DNA of 64,000 nt from Hyaloperonospora brassicae (GCA_947650285.1 CANTFL010001480.1:1-64000), one strand, 5' to 3'. Shown: positions 35,001 to 47,114, counted from the first letter of the stretch. Notes: a model not told the origin generated them from the sequence alone. Numbers and translations are program-made.

Positions 35001-38000
35001 CAACGCTCTATCGAACCGTGCCGCGACATAGCTTCCCACTTTTCCAGAGCCTGTGTACTTTGATAAACGAGCGAGCGAACGCCGTCGTCCAAGTTATGCA
35101 GTGACAGCAGGAGAACATCAGTCGACGACGAAGCAACAAATTGCACAGAACGCGATCTCACACTTCGAGAATATAGATCGATTCTGGATCAAAGTAGCTG
35201 AGGGACTGCGTTTGTCTACCGATCCCGTGATGATAATTGTATCCCATTTGTCTGCAGATGCTATGGAATGATCCTTTGCCTTCATCTGTCGCCCGCCTTG
35301 TTACTTGCTGTGATTCCACTTGATCTCTTCTTACATGCCGCACGATGTGGCAGGAAAAATCTGGCTACCATCACCATTCTATCGACGAGCATGATGAACG
35401 GTTTCGAATCCGTAATGAGCCTCTCTCTGGCTACATGCATCAGGCCTTGCACTAGCTCCGCTCGGTTCGTCGATTGCAGAGAATAAGCTCAACGTAGCCA
35501 TCGTAGGTGTAGTGATATAGCTCACGTCGCGTCATGGCACGGAAAGACTGCTCAAAGCAGTCAGAATACGAACACGTTGTCACATAAACCATGAATTCGT
35601 ATCGCATGTGATCAATTACATTAATTAACACGCGACTCCAGACCAAGGCCGAGCGCGTACTCGCACACTTGCGCTTATTTCTTTGCTATTGTATAAAGCT
35701 TGTAACTTTACTGACTAACGCAAAAACTTGATTAGGTGGAAGAAAGAAACGATTCATCGTCGTTGTTTCGCTTCGTCAGGCCACGTGCTACAGGGTGTTG
35801 ACACCAGTGTCAAAACAATCCACGAGTCAACATTGGCAGGCACTTCCACAGAACATACAGGCGAATGCAAACTTGCTTTGTAAAAACACAACCTTCAAAA
35901 CTGACCGTCATATATTTCGTCGTCGACTTCTGCAGAATGGCAGAAGGTGAAGGGATGCATTGCTGTCACCTGGATGTGGCGCATCTCAGTCTCCTGGTCT
36001 TACGAGATTGAGGTGTCGTAGTCACATGTTAGCACGTAGCGGGTATTGAGAGTACACTTACTTGCAGAGGCGGTATACTGTCTGGTTCGTACTCTTAGGA
36101 TCAATGGTGAGAGACAAGACTGTCGCCTGCTATAAACGTTGAGTGCTAGTGTGCTATCAATATTGGATCAAGCAAGTCAACAAGACCCATCCTGACAAAA
36201 GGGGCTGGATGTGAGGCATCGGCATTTGCGATGAGGCCCGTCACCTTCTATTGTTGTCAATTTATGGTACCATCAGCTCAGTCAATATCCATACACACTA
36301 TTTCGATCGCAACACAACTGTCCGACTGCCATCTGCAAGGTTCCCGCACGATAGGCTGCCTCCTGAAATGCGTGACAATGTAGATTGTGCCCAATGATCG
36401 TGGTCGTTTCGGTACCAACTTGTTGCTGTGATCAGCTAGAGACAGCTAGTAACGAAACGTGCAAAATTAAGCGTGAATGCGAGAATGAGGTCGCTTGGGC
36501 ACGACTGATTGACATGTAACTGGCTGCTACAGGACCATACCCTTTGCTGGCGTCCCGCTTTTGCGGATCGAAAATGCGCGTGTTGCCTTCGCTCACTTGT
36601 TTGCACAACCTGTTGTGCGAAAGGTAGTCAGTCAACTGACTTGGCGCTCTTTTTCTTACGCACAAAAACTCATCCGCTAAATACTTTCTCCGACCACTAC
36701 AACGTGTTGTTTTTTACTTCATACAGTAGTGTCGCACCAATCCATTGGCCTTCTGCTGTTTAGTCACTTGACACCGGTCAGCGTCAACTGAACCAACGTA
36801 AAAGCAAGTTCGTACAATGTACAGCTGTCGAGCAATGTCGCTTCTGATTGGTGATAATTGCGCCTCGATCGATGTCGAGCAAAAAAGCACATAACGTCTT
36901 TCCCGCTGGTGCCCATAACGTCTATCCCGCTGGTGCACATATCGTCATAGCAATGTCCGGGTGGGGTACGTACACGACATAAGCGATACATTCGTGCGAC
37001 TTGCGGGGGTAGATACAAGATTATAACCTTACGCATGTCTGAAATGTCGCCGCCAAGATAATTCACACATGCGTAACGAAGCAAGCCCAGTCTCTTTCTT
37101 CCGAATGAAACGCGACTTGTATTAATATGCACGATGCTTGGACTTGCGCTTAGCAACTTCGCGTGCTGTTATCATGTACAACGATGACGGACTTGAACGA
37201 AGGGATGTCACCATGCGTGTCCTTCGACGACGCCAGCAGGTTGAGCTGTAGCCAAGTTCGGCCGGCGAACGCAAAGTGGAGACACTGTTTGGCTTCTGTT
37301 ATGTAACAGTCGACACAGGCAGCATCTGCTTCGGCTGAACTGTGGCAGCACTATGAATCCGCTCGTGTAACGAACAGTGATGGATTGACGACCGAAATCT
37401 TTTGCTACAATATGGCAAATTTACAATGTGGCATAGAGCAAACTTGTTGTGGATAGTTTCGACCTTACCAAATAAATCACACTTGCAAAACGTTGACGGA
37501 CAAAAAAGACCTCACAATCGCTGCGAAGTTGTCATCGTGACGAAACGAACGTAGGCGATGTCTCGTTTGGGTCCCCGACGTGAAGGGCGTCAAGACTTTG
37601 TTATCAAGGGGTAACAGAGTTTCGCATTGCATCAGGTTCATAAGGATAAACTTTGTGCTATCTGCAACGATAAACAGTCGTTTATCTACCTACCGTAGGA
37701 CGAGCCGATGCGTACGCAATAGCTGCTCTTTCTGCCCGTCCGAATGAGGTGTACCTACTACGAGCGGTCACAACAACAACCGATGGCGACGTAATCGACC
37801 GCAACTCACCTCGTGAGACTTTGAGTTTTTCTATTGCCACGTCATTCGGACAAAAAGACTGACGTTAACGCCAGCATGAAGGACTGGGACCCTGTGGTTA
37901 AAGACAAGGATAGATATGAAAGGTTGGGCTTCAACGTTGAGATACTCGTGCCTACGTGATATGACCTGACTGAATCGATCGGATCGATGCGCCGATAAGT

Positions 38001-38719
38001 GGCAACAACAACAACAGCAACAACGACTAAGTCGCGGTGTGCTTAGTCATGAAGGTCTAATCTACGATCTGCAAGCCGCGGGTCTCCCGGAATCGATGGA
38101 GCGAGACGTTAGACAGCACTCGCTGCATCCATGACTGGCTGTAGAGGGTGTAACGGGGGAGAGGACTACTACCGGACGGATGGCTTTATCGGAGTAATGG
38201 TAGAGGAAGCGACGCGTGCTTTTCGTGCTGGAGGCTGATCCGTTATCAGATGCATCTGTGTCGTTATGCATCGAAGACGAGCCCAGGCGTATCGCCATTT
38301 GCTCAAAGCGCTGTAGCCTGAGACAAGTGCAGATCGTCCAAGTTCAACATGAGAGTCAAAGCGGATCAGTTACGCTACCTGACGATTGTGCGATGGCTGA
38401 GACAAACGCTCCGAACAATCTGCTGCCAAAGTGGTGGTCCGAGTGAGCATTGTCCTTATTGAGATCGAAGTGGCTCCGTACTGGGATCAAAAGTTGTTGA
38501 CATCGACTATCGCATGCCTTACAAACTTCGCACATGTCTGTACGTAGCCCGTGGACTGGTCTTGCCTTTCCTCACCTAAAGCGCCACACGAGAGCAAGCA
38601 AAAGAACGACATGCAACACTTGGGATATTGTGCACAGGCTGCTTATTTGTTCTTGCTTTACGTCTCCTAGCTTGGCAGCACTCTTCCTCTCTTTCAAACA
38701 TGCAGTAACGGTAGTCCTT
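32100..38719. other. No confident gene in about 6.6 kb
   Basis: Many open stretches under 265 codons, usually with an equally long partner on the other strand. None shows a domain, signal peptide with effector motif, or initiator context I can trust. A single copy of the 19.3-kb tandem-repeat unit is at 34047-34076. Confidence 0.45.
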
Positions 38720-41233
38720 CTAGAACTGGTCGCTATGAATGCGATTGCGCTCGACAAACCCCGGCTGACTACTGGGCCCTTCCACACTGCCAGGCGCTTC
38801 CTCTGCAGAGTTGCGTGCGGCGCCATCAGGCTCGTCTGCTTGACCCTCATTGTCAGGCGGACGCCCCCCATCGCTACCATCGCCGTCGTCGCTCCCCTCC
38901 TCACCCTCTTCGCCCTCCTCGCCGTCCCGATACTTGAGAAGACTTCGTTCCACAAAGGGCGACGTGGTCCGGTACTGATCGGCCACCCAGATCCGCAATG
39001 TCTCGAGAAAACGACCGTCGCCTTCACTCACTCCACCATTCACGCTGCGGACCGGTGCCTGATTGTCGTCCTCGAGCTCCCACTCTGTCTTGACCTCAAT
39101 GTCTTCTCGGTCACTGCATACACGCATCAGCAGAGGCACAAACACCTTGCGAACATCGCGTCGGATACTCGGGATTTCCAGCGCACGCGCCTGCAAGTCT
39201 CTTGATGTCTTGCCATTGACGATGTCCGCCAGCCAATTGAGACAAAAGCTGAATTTGCGCAGGTTCGAGCGACAAATCTCAAAGCGCATTAGCTCAAGCA
39301 AGTCCACTTCTTCGACCAAGCGAGGGCAGCGTGCGAGCACGAGCTCCTGCACGCGGTAAAATAGCTCGTCCGAGTTCTCCAGGCCGTGGCCGCCGAGCGA
39401 GTAGCAGTTCTCGCAGAGATCGAAGCCCACACAGGTGGCACACGAGTAGCGCTCGCCCACAATAGGCGTCATCTTACAGAACTGGCACGACGTGCCTTCG
39501 TGTCTGAACTTGGCGTTTTTAAACGTAGCTGCCACGCGCTGCTTGGCCCCAGCGGCCATCGTGTTGATAAACTTGGCAGCGTTGAGCCCACCCCACTTTC
39601 GCTTTGTTGCCGCAACCTCAGGCGATTCCGCCGACTCGGAACACGTGTCCATGTCTTCAGTGTGTTCACTGCCTCTCTCGAGAGGCGACGAAGCAGCAAC
39701 GTTGACGAAGCCATCCAAGTGTTTCGGCTTCGACACATACGTCGCCTTGTTGCTCGTGCCGATCGTCCGCGGCATGTGCGGCACCAGCTTGCTCTCGTCG
39801 TCCGCCGACGGGCCCAAGAACATGTGGTCCTTGCCAAAGCGCTTTTCGCCCGGCACAAAGCCGCCCAAGACCGACTCCCGACGACGTTCGATCTGAATGC
39901 GCACGTCTGTCACGAGCGTGCGGCGCTCCATCGTCGAGTACGACACGCGCAGCGCCGGGTGCGCTTTCAACAGTGGCAGGAGGAACTCGCGCAGCTCGGC
40001 CTGCCGTTCCGCTGACAAGTGCCGCAGCACAATCTGCGACTCGTTGACAATCTCTTCCCTCGCGTCGGGGTCCAGCGCGCCCATGAGCACGCGCGTCGCG
40101 CCTTCCTGGTGTTCGTACGGCAGCTTGCGGATGAGCTCTTCCAGTCGGTCCAAGTCGAGCATCTCCTCGAAGCTGCGCGCAGACTGAATCTTGCGGTCTT
40201 CCGTCCAGTCCCGAATCGTCTGGTCGGCTGTAGGGTCTTCCGGCGGCAGCAACCCGCCCGACGAGATCGGCGGCGGAGTGCCCGGGGGCGTGTCCGGCTC
40301 TTCGTCGTCGTCGCTCTGCTCGCGCCGGCCGTCCGGCTCGCCGCTGCCCTCGTCGCCTTCCGTGATCTGACTGCCCTTGCGGCGGTGCACGGGGCCAAAG
40401 CCAATCGTGTCGCGGCCCTGCTCGTCGGCCTGGGCCAGCGCGGCCGTCACGCTCGAGCGGCGCCGCGTCAAGAGCTGCTGCATCTGCTTCTCCAGCACCA
40501 CGAGCTTGTCCTGCTTGTCCTTGAGCCGCGTCAAGCCCGCGGCCTGCTCATCCTCGAGCGCGCGCTGCAGCCCCTCGATGCGCGCCTTGTGCGCACTCAG
40601 CTGCTCGTCGAGGCGCTGCAGCTCGTCGTCTTTGCGGTCCACGTCGCGCAGCAGCAGCGCGTTCTCGGCCTTGAGCGCCGCGATTTCGGCCGCGGCGCGC
40701 GCGCGCTCGTCCTCGCGCGCCTGGCGCTCGCTCTGCAGCACTTGGTCGACGTCGCTGCTGCTGCTCTGGCGCTCGGCCGCGCGCGCGGCGACGGCCTCGA
40801 GCTCCGAGTCGCGCGCTTTGGCGGCCTCGAGCTGTTTCTTGCGCTGCTTTTTGGTCGCGGCCTCGAGCGCACTCACGAGGCCGCGCAGCGCTGCGCCCTC
40901 TTCGTCTTTGAACTTGAGCTCCTGCTGGAGAAAGGCAATTTGCTTGTGCGAGGCGTCGAGTTTGCCCGTCTCGAGCGCCAGCAGTTCGTTCTCGCGGAAG
41001 ACGTACTCGAACTTTTTCTTCCAGCGCGCGAGGTCCTTCTTGAGCGCGACGTAGTTGCCCTCGTAGAGCTGCAGCTCCTTGATCTTGCTCGCGAGCTCCT
41101 CCTGCGTGGCGCGGAGCATGTCGGCGTGCTCGGCGCGCTCGGCGTAGCGCGCCGAGTTGCTGTTGAGGTCCGCTGCCGTAGCGGCGGCGGCGTCGTCGGG
41201 GCCGCCCATTGCGCTCGTCGAGCGAGGAGCCAC
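38720..41233 (-). CDS. Coiled-coil protein with ZZ-type zinc finger
   Basis: An uninterrupted 837-residue frame. Residues about 28-265 form a long heptad-rich coiled coil (Glu/Ala/Lys/Arg/Leu-rich), followed by an acidic and Pro-rich linker (about 290-340). A helical middle region (about 345-460) has no domain I recognise. At about 584-622 there is a ZZ-type finger: CQFC, CATC, CENC and GGHG supply six Cys and one His. The usual second His is not evident, so the site may be incomplete or use another ligand. A charged C-terminal region ends in an Asp/Glu/Gly-rich low-complexity tail. ZZ fingers mediate protein binding, for example of histone tails or N-degrons, in scaffold and ubiquitin-related proteins. 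The role here is unknown. Strong GC bias at third positions and a single long frame mark it as a live host gene. Confidence 0.9.
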   Translation of the reverse strand: MAPRSTSAMGGPDDAAAATAADLNSNSARYAERAEHADMLRATQEELASKIKELQLYEGNYVALKKDLARWKKKFEYVFRENELLALETGKLDASHKQIAFLQQELKFKDEEGAALRGLVSALEAATKKQRKKQLEAAKARDSELEAVAARAAERQSSSSDVDQVLQSERQAREDERARAAAEIAALKAENALLLRDVDRKDDELQRLDEQLSAHKARIEGLQRALEDEQAAGLTRLKDKQDKLVVLEKQMQQLLTRRRSSVTAALAQADEQGRDTIGFGPVHRRKGSQITEGDEGSGEPDGRREQSDDDEEPDTPPGTPPPISSGGLLPPEDPTADQTIRDWTEDRKIQSARSFEEMLDLDRLEELIRKLPYEHQEGATRVLMGALDPDAREEIVNESQIVLRHLSAERQAELREFLLPLLKAHPALRVSYSTMERRTLVTDVRIQIERRRESVLGGFVPGEKRFGKDHMFLGPSADDESKLVPHMPRTIGTSNKATYVSKPKHLDGFVNVAASSPLERGSEHTEDMDTCSESAESPEVAATKRKWGGLNAAKFINTMAAGAKQRVAATFKNAKFRHEGTSCQFCKMTPIVGERYSCATCVGFDLCENCYSLGGHGLENSDELFYRVQELVLARCPRLVEEVDLLELMRFEICRSNLRKFSFCLNWLADIVNGKTSRDLQARALEIPSIRRDVRKVFVPLLMRVCSDREDIEVKTEWELEDDNQAPVRSVNGGVSEGDGRFLETLRIWVADQYRTTSPFVERSLLKYRDGEEGEEGEEGSDDGDGSDGGRPPDNEGQADEPDGAARNSAEEAPGSVEGPSSQPGFVERNRIHSDQF

Positions 41234-41251
41234 GCGGACGGAAGACGGGCG

Positions 41252-41262
41252 AGGAAAGTGGC
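41252..41262 (-). promoter_or_regulatory. Oomycete initiator-like element
   Basis: On the minus strand GCCACTTTCCTC contains CCACTTT, a fit to YCAYTYY, about 20-30 bp before the ATG at 41233. Confidence 0.5.
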
Positions 41263-41269
41263 GCTATGA

Positions 41270-42238
41270 AGTGGGCGAGAGAGGGACCGGGCGGGCAACG
41301 TGGCTGAAGTAACGGCGTGGAACACGACCCGGGCGCGCGTGGGAGGGAACAAGGGGGCGGCTGGGCGAATCAGAAAAAAGCACGGCGGATCAGCACTCGG
41401 CACTTGTGGTGGTGGGGGTGCAGGCGCAGCGAATCGTCGTGTGGCATCATGTGGAGAGAGGAAAAGGATGTGCACGCAGTGGTGGGCTCGAACGTTACTA
41501 GTGACGCGGCCGCTGTTGCTAATCGTGTCGCGATTTGATTCGATTTGATCTCTTTGACGAGCACGATCGATGGCCGACAAAGTCTCTGTGGTGTCAATCG
41601 ACAACCTCTTTGATCAGTCGCTTGGAAGTGGCGACACACGTTGCGCCTCGCATCCCACATGGATTCAATCGCGTTCACCAACGGTCTGCCCCTGTTGTCA
41701 CTGCCATGTCATCATGTACCCGTGGAATCGACACGGTGCTACCACCAGTACTCCACTTTCCTAACTTCCAGCTTGAAGCGCTTGCTCGAATACCAACTTG
41801 CATGCGCAACCTGTATATGCGTGAAAGACGCACAAACCTGAATGAGTGCGTGCATTGCGTGCGTTGCATGCATTGCGAACCAGCTGAAGCACGGACGATG
41901 TCCTTCCAATATGAAAAGCAGGCGGACTTGACGAAAAGCCGCACATATAAGGACATCAGTCTCTTACATTTATGATGCAGTTTTAGGCATACTTGCTCCA
42001 CAAACTCATTCGCGCCGTGTACGTGGACGTTGTAGTAGCATCGCACTGGTCATTGTCAAGTCGTACGTAGAATGCTCGTCATGCCATCTGCGTGGTATGC
42101 TCAGAGACCATTTCTACGCAACGTCATATTATTTAGAAACTGGATTCGCTGATCCGATGGTGCCCAAGATTCTCTTATTTAATCTCACTTCCATTTTTAC
42201 TAAAAAGATAGAGTTTCCTACCGACAGCTCCGTCCACC
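41270..42238. other. No recognisable gene
   Basis: Upstream region of the ZZ gene and AT-richer DNA. Short overlapping open stretches only. Confidence 0.5.
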
Positions 42239-42243
42239 CTCTA
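42239..42243. repeat. Target-site duplication, left (CTCTA)
   Basis: CTCTA directly before the solo LTR is repeated exactly at 42698-42702. Confidence 0.88.
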
Positions 42244-42697
42244 TGTAACGGGACACGCTCTTACCAGACGACCTTGTATTATCAAAACACAAGATTGCGT
42301 ACTCCCGACGTCACGTACGCATGGCGTGAGGAAGCGCGGGGAAGTAAACAGAACGAGAAAGCTCTGTTATAGGGAAAATAGGAACTGTATATCATAATAT
42401 AGTTCAGTCTTCCTCATAAACCATCTTTATCTTAATTTGGCTACATTAAACTACATTCTCCTATGTAAGTCACCACCCATTGCGCGTGTCCAGCAGCGGT
42501 TGGTGGCTCATTTGGTTGATGTAGCGTCTACATCATCCGATAAGTGGAGCACCCAATAATATTAGCGTCGGGGGTAATATTCCATTTATATTACCTAATC
42601 TCGAGTAATGTTGATTTGAATATTATAGTCTAAATAAATAATATTCGAAAATTGATACATTCATATCAATTTTATGTAACGGGCTCACCCCGTTACA
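42244..42697 (-). mobile_element. Solo LTR of the hairpin-rich Ty3/Gypsy family
   Basis: The 454-bp sequence starts TGTAACGGG, ends CCCGTTACA, and has perfect 5-bp flanking duplications. The terminal palindrome TGTAACGGG/CCCGTTACA lies at its right end, which gives minus orientation. It is clearly related to the LTR at 57186 (shared ATTGCGCGTGTCC-type block and overall order) but has diverged. Its hairpins are in matching places with different arms, for example TGATGTAG/CTACATCA (42517-42535) and GGTAATAT/ATATTACC (42573-42595). Confidence 0.92.
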
Positions 42698-42702
42698 CTC
42701 TA
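42698..42702. repeat. Target-site duplication, right (CTCTA)
   Basis: Exact copy of 42239-42243 on the far side of the solo LTR. Confidence 0.88.
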
Positions 42703-43919
42703 TGTACAAGGTACTTTATGCGACTCCCTAGAAGTCGTCAACTCTCTCATTTTTCTACGGCCGGTTCTACTTATGCAATTTGTTTGTTTTCGACTCGAGC
42801 ATACTGAATGATGAGTAAGCTTATCGTTTTCATTACATTCTATACCTGCAAGATCTGTCCTTAGCTCAATGTCTTATGACACGATCATGGTCTTCACGCT
42901 ACGAAAGCCAAGCAGACACAAAGTGGCGAATGGTAATTCGACAAAAAATTGTTGTAATGAAATCTTGCTCGACCATCCATAGCAATCAAACATTGTCATC
43001 TATATTGAAAGATACAGAACAAGAATATCTTAATGTTGCACCTTCTTCATGGCGATAGAAATACTACTCAATAAAAAATGAACACGTAAAGCTAAAAAAG
43101 GAGGTTGTACAACGCGTGTCTGCCGTGCGGCCGTGACAGGATTGCTAATATGCGGTCACAGCGGCTTGCTGAGAACTTTAATCAGCTCGAGCTACTTCGT
43201 TGAGACGGGTGTACCGCCTTGTCACAAATTTGAATGCCAGCGCTGATAAGTTTAAAAATATTGCGGTAAAGATTATTGCATGTCATCGATCATCATATTG
43301 AATAGGATTTGAGCGATGAATACACAGAGATCAATCCGGTTTCTCCGGGTGCCAAGAATACGTAATCTCTATTTTTTGATCCGACATAGTGAGGCGTGTG
43401 TCATTATTAATATCTGTGATGGTCTACGTGCTGCTACATATGTAAATGCTGAGCGTATGATATACACAGCTGGTATATATAGATTTCTTAGCGTGTCGTG
43501 CGTTCAATTCATTTTCGTGATTATTTAATAGCATTTTGTATCCCCTTAGAATCTACGGAAGGCATAGCTCAGCCTGATTAGGGAATTGCCGAAGTAGTGT
43601 ACGCTTGTTCAACTTATAATCTGATGTAATTTACTGAGTTATCGTTAACAATGTATAGTGAAGCCGTTTTGAGTAAATGCCTATTCTTCTCTTATCTCTC
43701 CTGTCCACGCAAAAATGAAACGAACTGAAAACCCTCCTACATACCGTCAGAAGTCGAATGCATCTCTTGGACGTTGTTCGACGGGGCAAACCTCACCGAA
43801 GTTAATATAACGAGGCAAATTTGTTGGGACTACTTCGTCCGGCTAAGCTAGCCCAAATCATTTCTGCCGTCTTAAACATACAATTATTCGCACATTATAT
43901 TTTTTACACCACACAACAA
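42703..43919. other. AT-rich DNA, no recognisable gene
   Basis: No motif, LTR terminus or RNA gene recognised. Confidence 0.5.
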
Positions 43920-45080
43920 GATCAACCAATCGATCTAGCTTTCATCTTTCTAATAAGTGGAAGATATTTCACGGATCCAGTAGGCAATACCAAGTGAGAT
44001 CGAGCATCTAAGGCGCGGAACAGTCGGCTACTATACAGATGGAGCGATCTCAGATCAAGATCGAGTGTCGATTTTTGTCGAAGGTCAGCTGGTAATTTCA
44101 GCTCAGATAGACATAAAATCATGGCCCATCGAAGAATAACCGTGTTGCGATCGACATTTCCTCAATATCTATCCACAATCAGTACCGGCATCTCATGAGC
44201 TCGATACGATTTTCTTGGAACAGCCTTACCAGAAAGTACAGAGGTCGAGCTCAACATTTAGAAATGCAAGACGAATGCAGTTCCCTGTCCATGATTTAGC
44301 AATCCCTGGTGTATTGGGAAGCAGACGATCTAATGATCAAATTTGATTCGAATCTGTGGTGAAGTCGATCTTACAAAATCGATTGTGTGAGGGTCGATCT
44401 TCCACTTGCCCAGACTTACCGACTCACGGAGGGGGTACTCCGATCCGTGACTTGTTGTATAGCCTCGCGCTCACCTTGTGTACCCGTCGGTTGAGCTGGC
44501 TTGAGCTCTTCGTAATGACCTTGGAAGATGTCGATCTCGCTTACGGTTTGGGGTTGAGAGTTCGCTTCCGGTGCGAAGATCTTAACACCACGAACAGGGG
44601 TTCTGTCATCTTGGTCTTGAGTCACGGCGATTTCTATTTGGAGATGTCGCGATCTTGAACTTGGATCACACCGATCTCGATTTATCTTCGGGGTCGGGGT
44701 CTTCGCTGTGCGTGAATCTCCACTCAGCAAAGATAAGTCTTGCCTCGTTCTTGCCTTGGGATCGGTCCGATCTGGTCTTGGGATCAACCGGTATTGCTGG
44801 AAGTGCGCAATTGGGGCAGATAGGTTTCTTGTTTCGCCAAAATGAAACGTGCCAATCTGCATGGTAGATCGCTTCGATCTTGCTCGGTCTTGTCTTGAAC
44901 TTCTTGTCCAGATCTTCTGACCACTTGAGCCGTCTCGCGATCTTGTGTCCAGTCCTTTTCCGTTGTTGCTGCTACCCTATCAGTTGAGTTGAGTGTAAGT
45001 ACTTGATCTATCCGGACCAGATTGTCCGTGATCGATCTTCTCGATCTTGACCAACAATCCAAGATCGGTGTTCTGTGTTC
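43920..45080. repeat. GATC-rich low-complexity region
   Basis: GATCTTG, CGATCT, AAGATC and related words recur irregularly, as in the patch at 12.2 kb. Two opposed open stretches (44356-44658 plus and 44416-44862 minus) are probably by-products of this composition. Confidence 0.5.
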
Positions 45081-45843
45081 TTTCAACACGCGTGCCTTAC
45101 ACCGCCGGGGAAGCCAAATCAATCTTGCCCAGAAAAGAGGGGGGTGGACGCGCGTCGTGAGCAGAAAAAGTAGAGTTTAAGTCTGTTTATTTGCCATCCA
45201 AATTAATAGACAACATATCCTTACGCCTATTCCAAAGTGTAGGTCACTCTCCAAACCGATACCACCTTTAAGCTTGATCGCCCCCTTGAACACGCGTCGA
45301 AATTTCATGACCTGTACTTAAAAGATAGCGCCAATATCCCCGATATCGTACCTAAACACCAGGCGAGGACCAAATCCCAAAAACTGTACCAATTAACATT
45401 TTTTGTACCGGAGAGCACTAAATAGTACTCAAATACCAAATGTGTCTAAATCCATTTTGCAACGTCAATTCAACCAACTCCCACTGGATCTTTCGGTCTG
45501 AACTTTTGAGACATCACTCATGGACATCATCAAGCATATTCATCATGATCCAATAGCTTCATCAGCGATATATCCATAATCAAAAGGAAACATGACCGAT
45601 CTGACGCTCAATTCGAGATCGTTGGGGCTCGACACGGTACAATTTAACAGTAGATATCCATCTGTTCATTGTACGTGCTCCAATATCAAACTTCAGGGTT
45701 TATCTGGTCCACGAGACTCTCCACATATCTTTGTATAACTTCCTGGGCTCCCGTGAACATTCACACTTCCAGATCGGGCTATAATAAACAAAAACCAGTA
45801 CTCTCATTGCGGGACCGGCAAAGATTGTCACCGATCTGACGGA
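45081..45843. other. No recognisable gene
   Basis: AT-rich, many stops in all frames, no motif recognised. Confidence 0.5.
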
Positions 45844-46246
45844 TGTTACACCTCCGTCACAGAGTCATATCGCACCACCTAGTCCCAGATGTACCTTCGG
45901 CAATCATATATATCTGCTACTCGTCTTAGATTGGTCCATTGTAATCATCCATTTCTGCTCCCCGTCCCAAATCATTCCATATCCATCAATCTGGCGATAG
46001 TTGGAACGGATCGTTTATCCCCGTTGTAACCATCTTTCATCTCCTATTGGATCGCTAGATCGCTTGGTGCTGTTTCCCGCCAGTATGTGACGTCTTGATT
46101 GGGTGGTCACCGATTCACGTCCCAAAATTCGATTGGTGATCTTGCCACATTATTAATTTATAAGCTACTTATCCAAATGTATTGAAGTACGATTTCAACT
46201 GTAAGGGTTTTGTAACGTGGCTCAACCCTTTTTCTAGTACATTACA
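45844..46246 (-). mobile_element. Diverged LTR remnant
   Basis: The right end (46211-46246) starts TGTAACGTGGCTCAACCC and closes ACATTACA, like a mutated version of the terminal palindrome of the other LTRs. Around 46090-46150 the words GTGACGTCTTGATTGGGTGG and ACGTCCCAAAATTCGATTGG align with GTGACGTCTCG and GCGTCCCGTGGCGATTGG of the LTR at 57.2-57.6 kb. The left end at TGTTACACC (45844) is a guess. I found no matching target duplication. Confidence 0.42.
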
Positions 46247-46322
46247 GACCCTAGTGGCCTAGTGAAGAGCACTGGCATCGTGACCGGGAGGTACGTAGCT
46301 CGATACCCACGCAAGGACGGCA
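46247..46322 (+). repeat. tRNA-like (SINE-head or tRNA relic) sequence
   Basis: TGGCCTAGTGA at 46255-46265 matches a Pol III A box (TGGCNNAGTGG) at 10 of 11 positions. AGCTCGATACC at 46297-46307 matches a B box (GGTTCGANTCC) at 8 of 11. Their spacing is that of a tRNA gene. The acceptor, D and T stems pair only partly, so it is not a convincing functional tRNA. A tRNA-derived SINE head or a decayed tRNA gene fits better. Confidence 0.4.
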
Positions 46323-47114
46323 CGATTACATATCTCCAGAGAGGAGCTAACAAATCCGGACATAGTGGGTAGTTGGCGTACCCGGATGTGCCTCAAACGT
46401 TTCTATCTCTTGTCTAATGTATTTTGCGAATTTGATCATTAAGCTCCAGTGTCATGGGACTAATGAAAGACAACCTTTTCACCTATAAATAAATATTTGT
46501 ACACAAGTGTATATCTGGTGTGGCTCGAAGATCAGCGGGCCGTCTTTTGGTAAGAGTTAAGCTGAATCTATGCAGTGATATTAAAGAGAGCGGTAAAATG
46601 AATGTAACGAAGTACGCTACTCTGTATTTCAGCCAGCAAACACATTAATAAAAATTGGTCCTGTTAAATTTGGCAAAAAACTTTGGTCTTGGCAGATTTT
46701 TGTAGCCAAATGTAAACCAAGAGTCGCGTCTTCCTTACAAAGTTATTCTTGAAGATCCACAATTCTTGAATCATTTGGTATGTATAGAGGAGCGGTAGGA
46801 GATGTAGGTGAAGGACAGACTTTTCTTAAATAAGGCTCGACAATGTAGCGAAAAGGATAAATGGATAAATTTCAGCTTACTTTACATTCAAGAGGCGTAG
46901 AACCTTCCTTAAAGTCCATTTACGGGATCGAGTTTGATTGCCTTCGAACTTAGAAAGACATTGCTCGTATTGATTTTCTGACTTATAGATTTGAAGGATT
47001 GAGTTTTCCCGGTTTGGACAAATAATTACCATCAATGAAGTGGTCTCGTCGAGTACGAGTCAATTACATCGTAAATGAAACCTTTTAAGTATAATCTAGT
47101 GAAAGCCGTCATTG
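46323..47114. other. AT-rich DNA, no recognisable gene
   Basis: No motif recognised. Confidence 0.5.

Noticed and set aside
34269..35063. A 264-codon plus-strand frame, Ser/Arg-rich
   Set aside because: Similar-length open stretches overlap it on both strands. There is no domain and no initiator close to the start. It was kept as noncoding.
40019..41269. A 416-codon plus-strand frame opposite the N-terminal half of the ZZ gene, rich in Leu, Val, Arg and Ala
   Set aside because: It is the mirror of the GC-rich coiled-coil gene: strong third-position GC keeps the antisense frame open. It has no domain, and its composition is that of a shadow.
44356..44862. Opposed open frames of 100 and 148 codons
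   Set aside because: Both lie in the GATC-rich low-complexity region and read through its repeats. No protein motif was seen.
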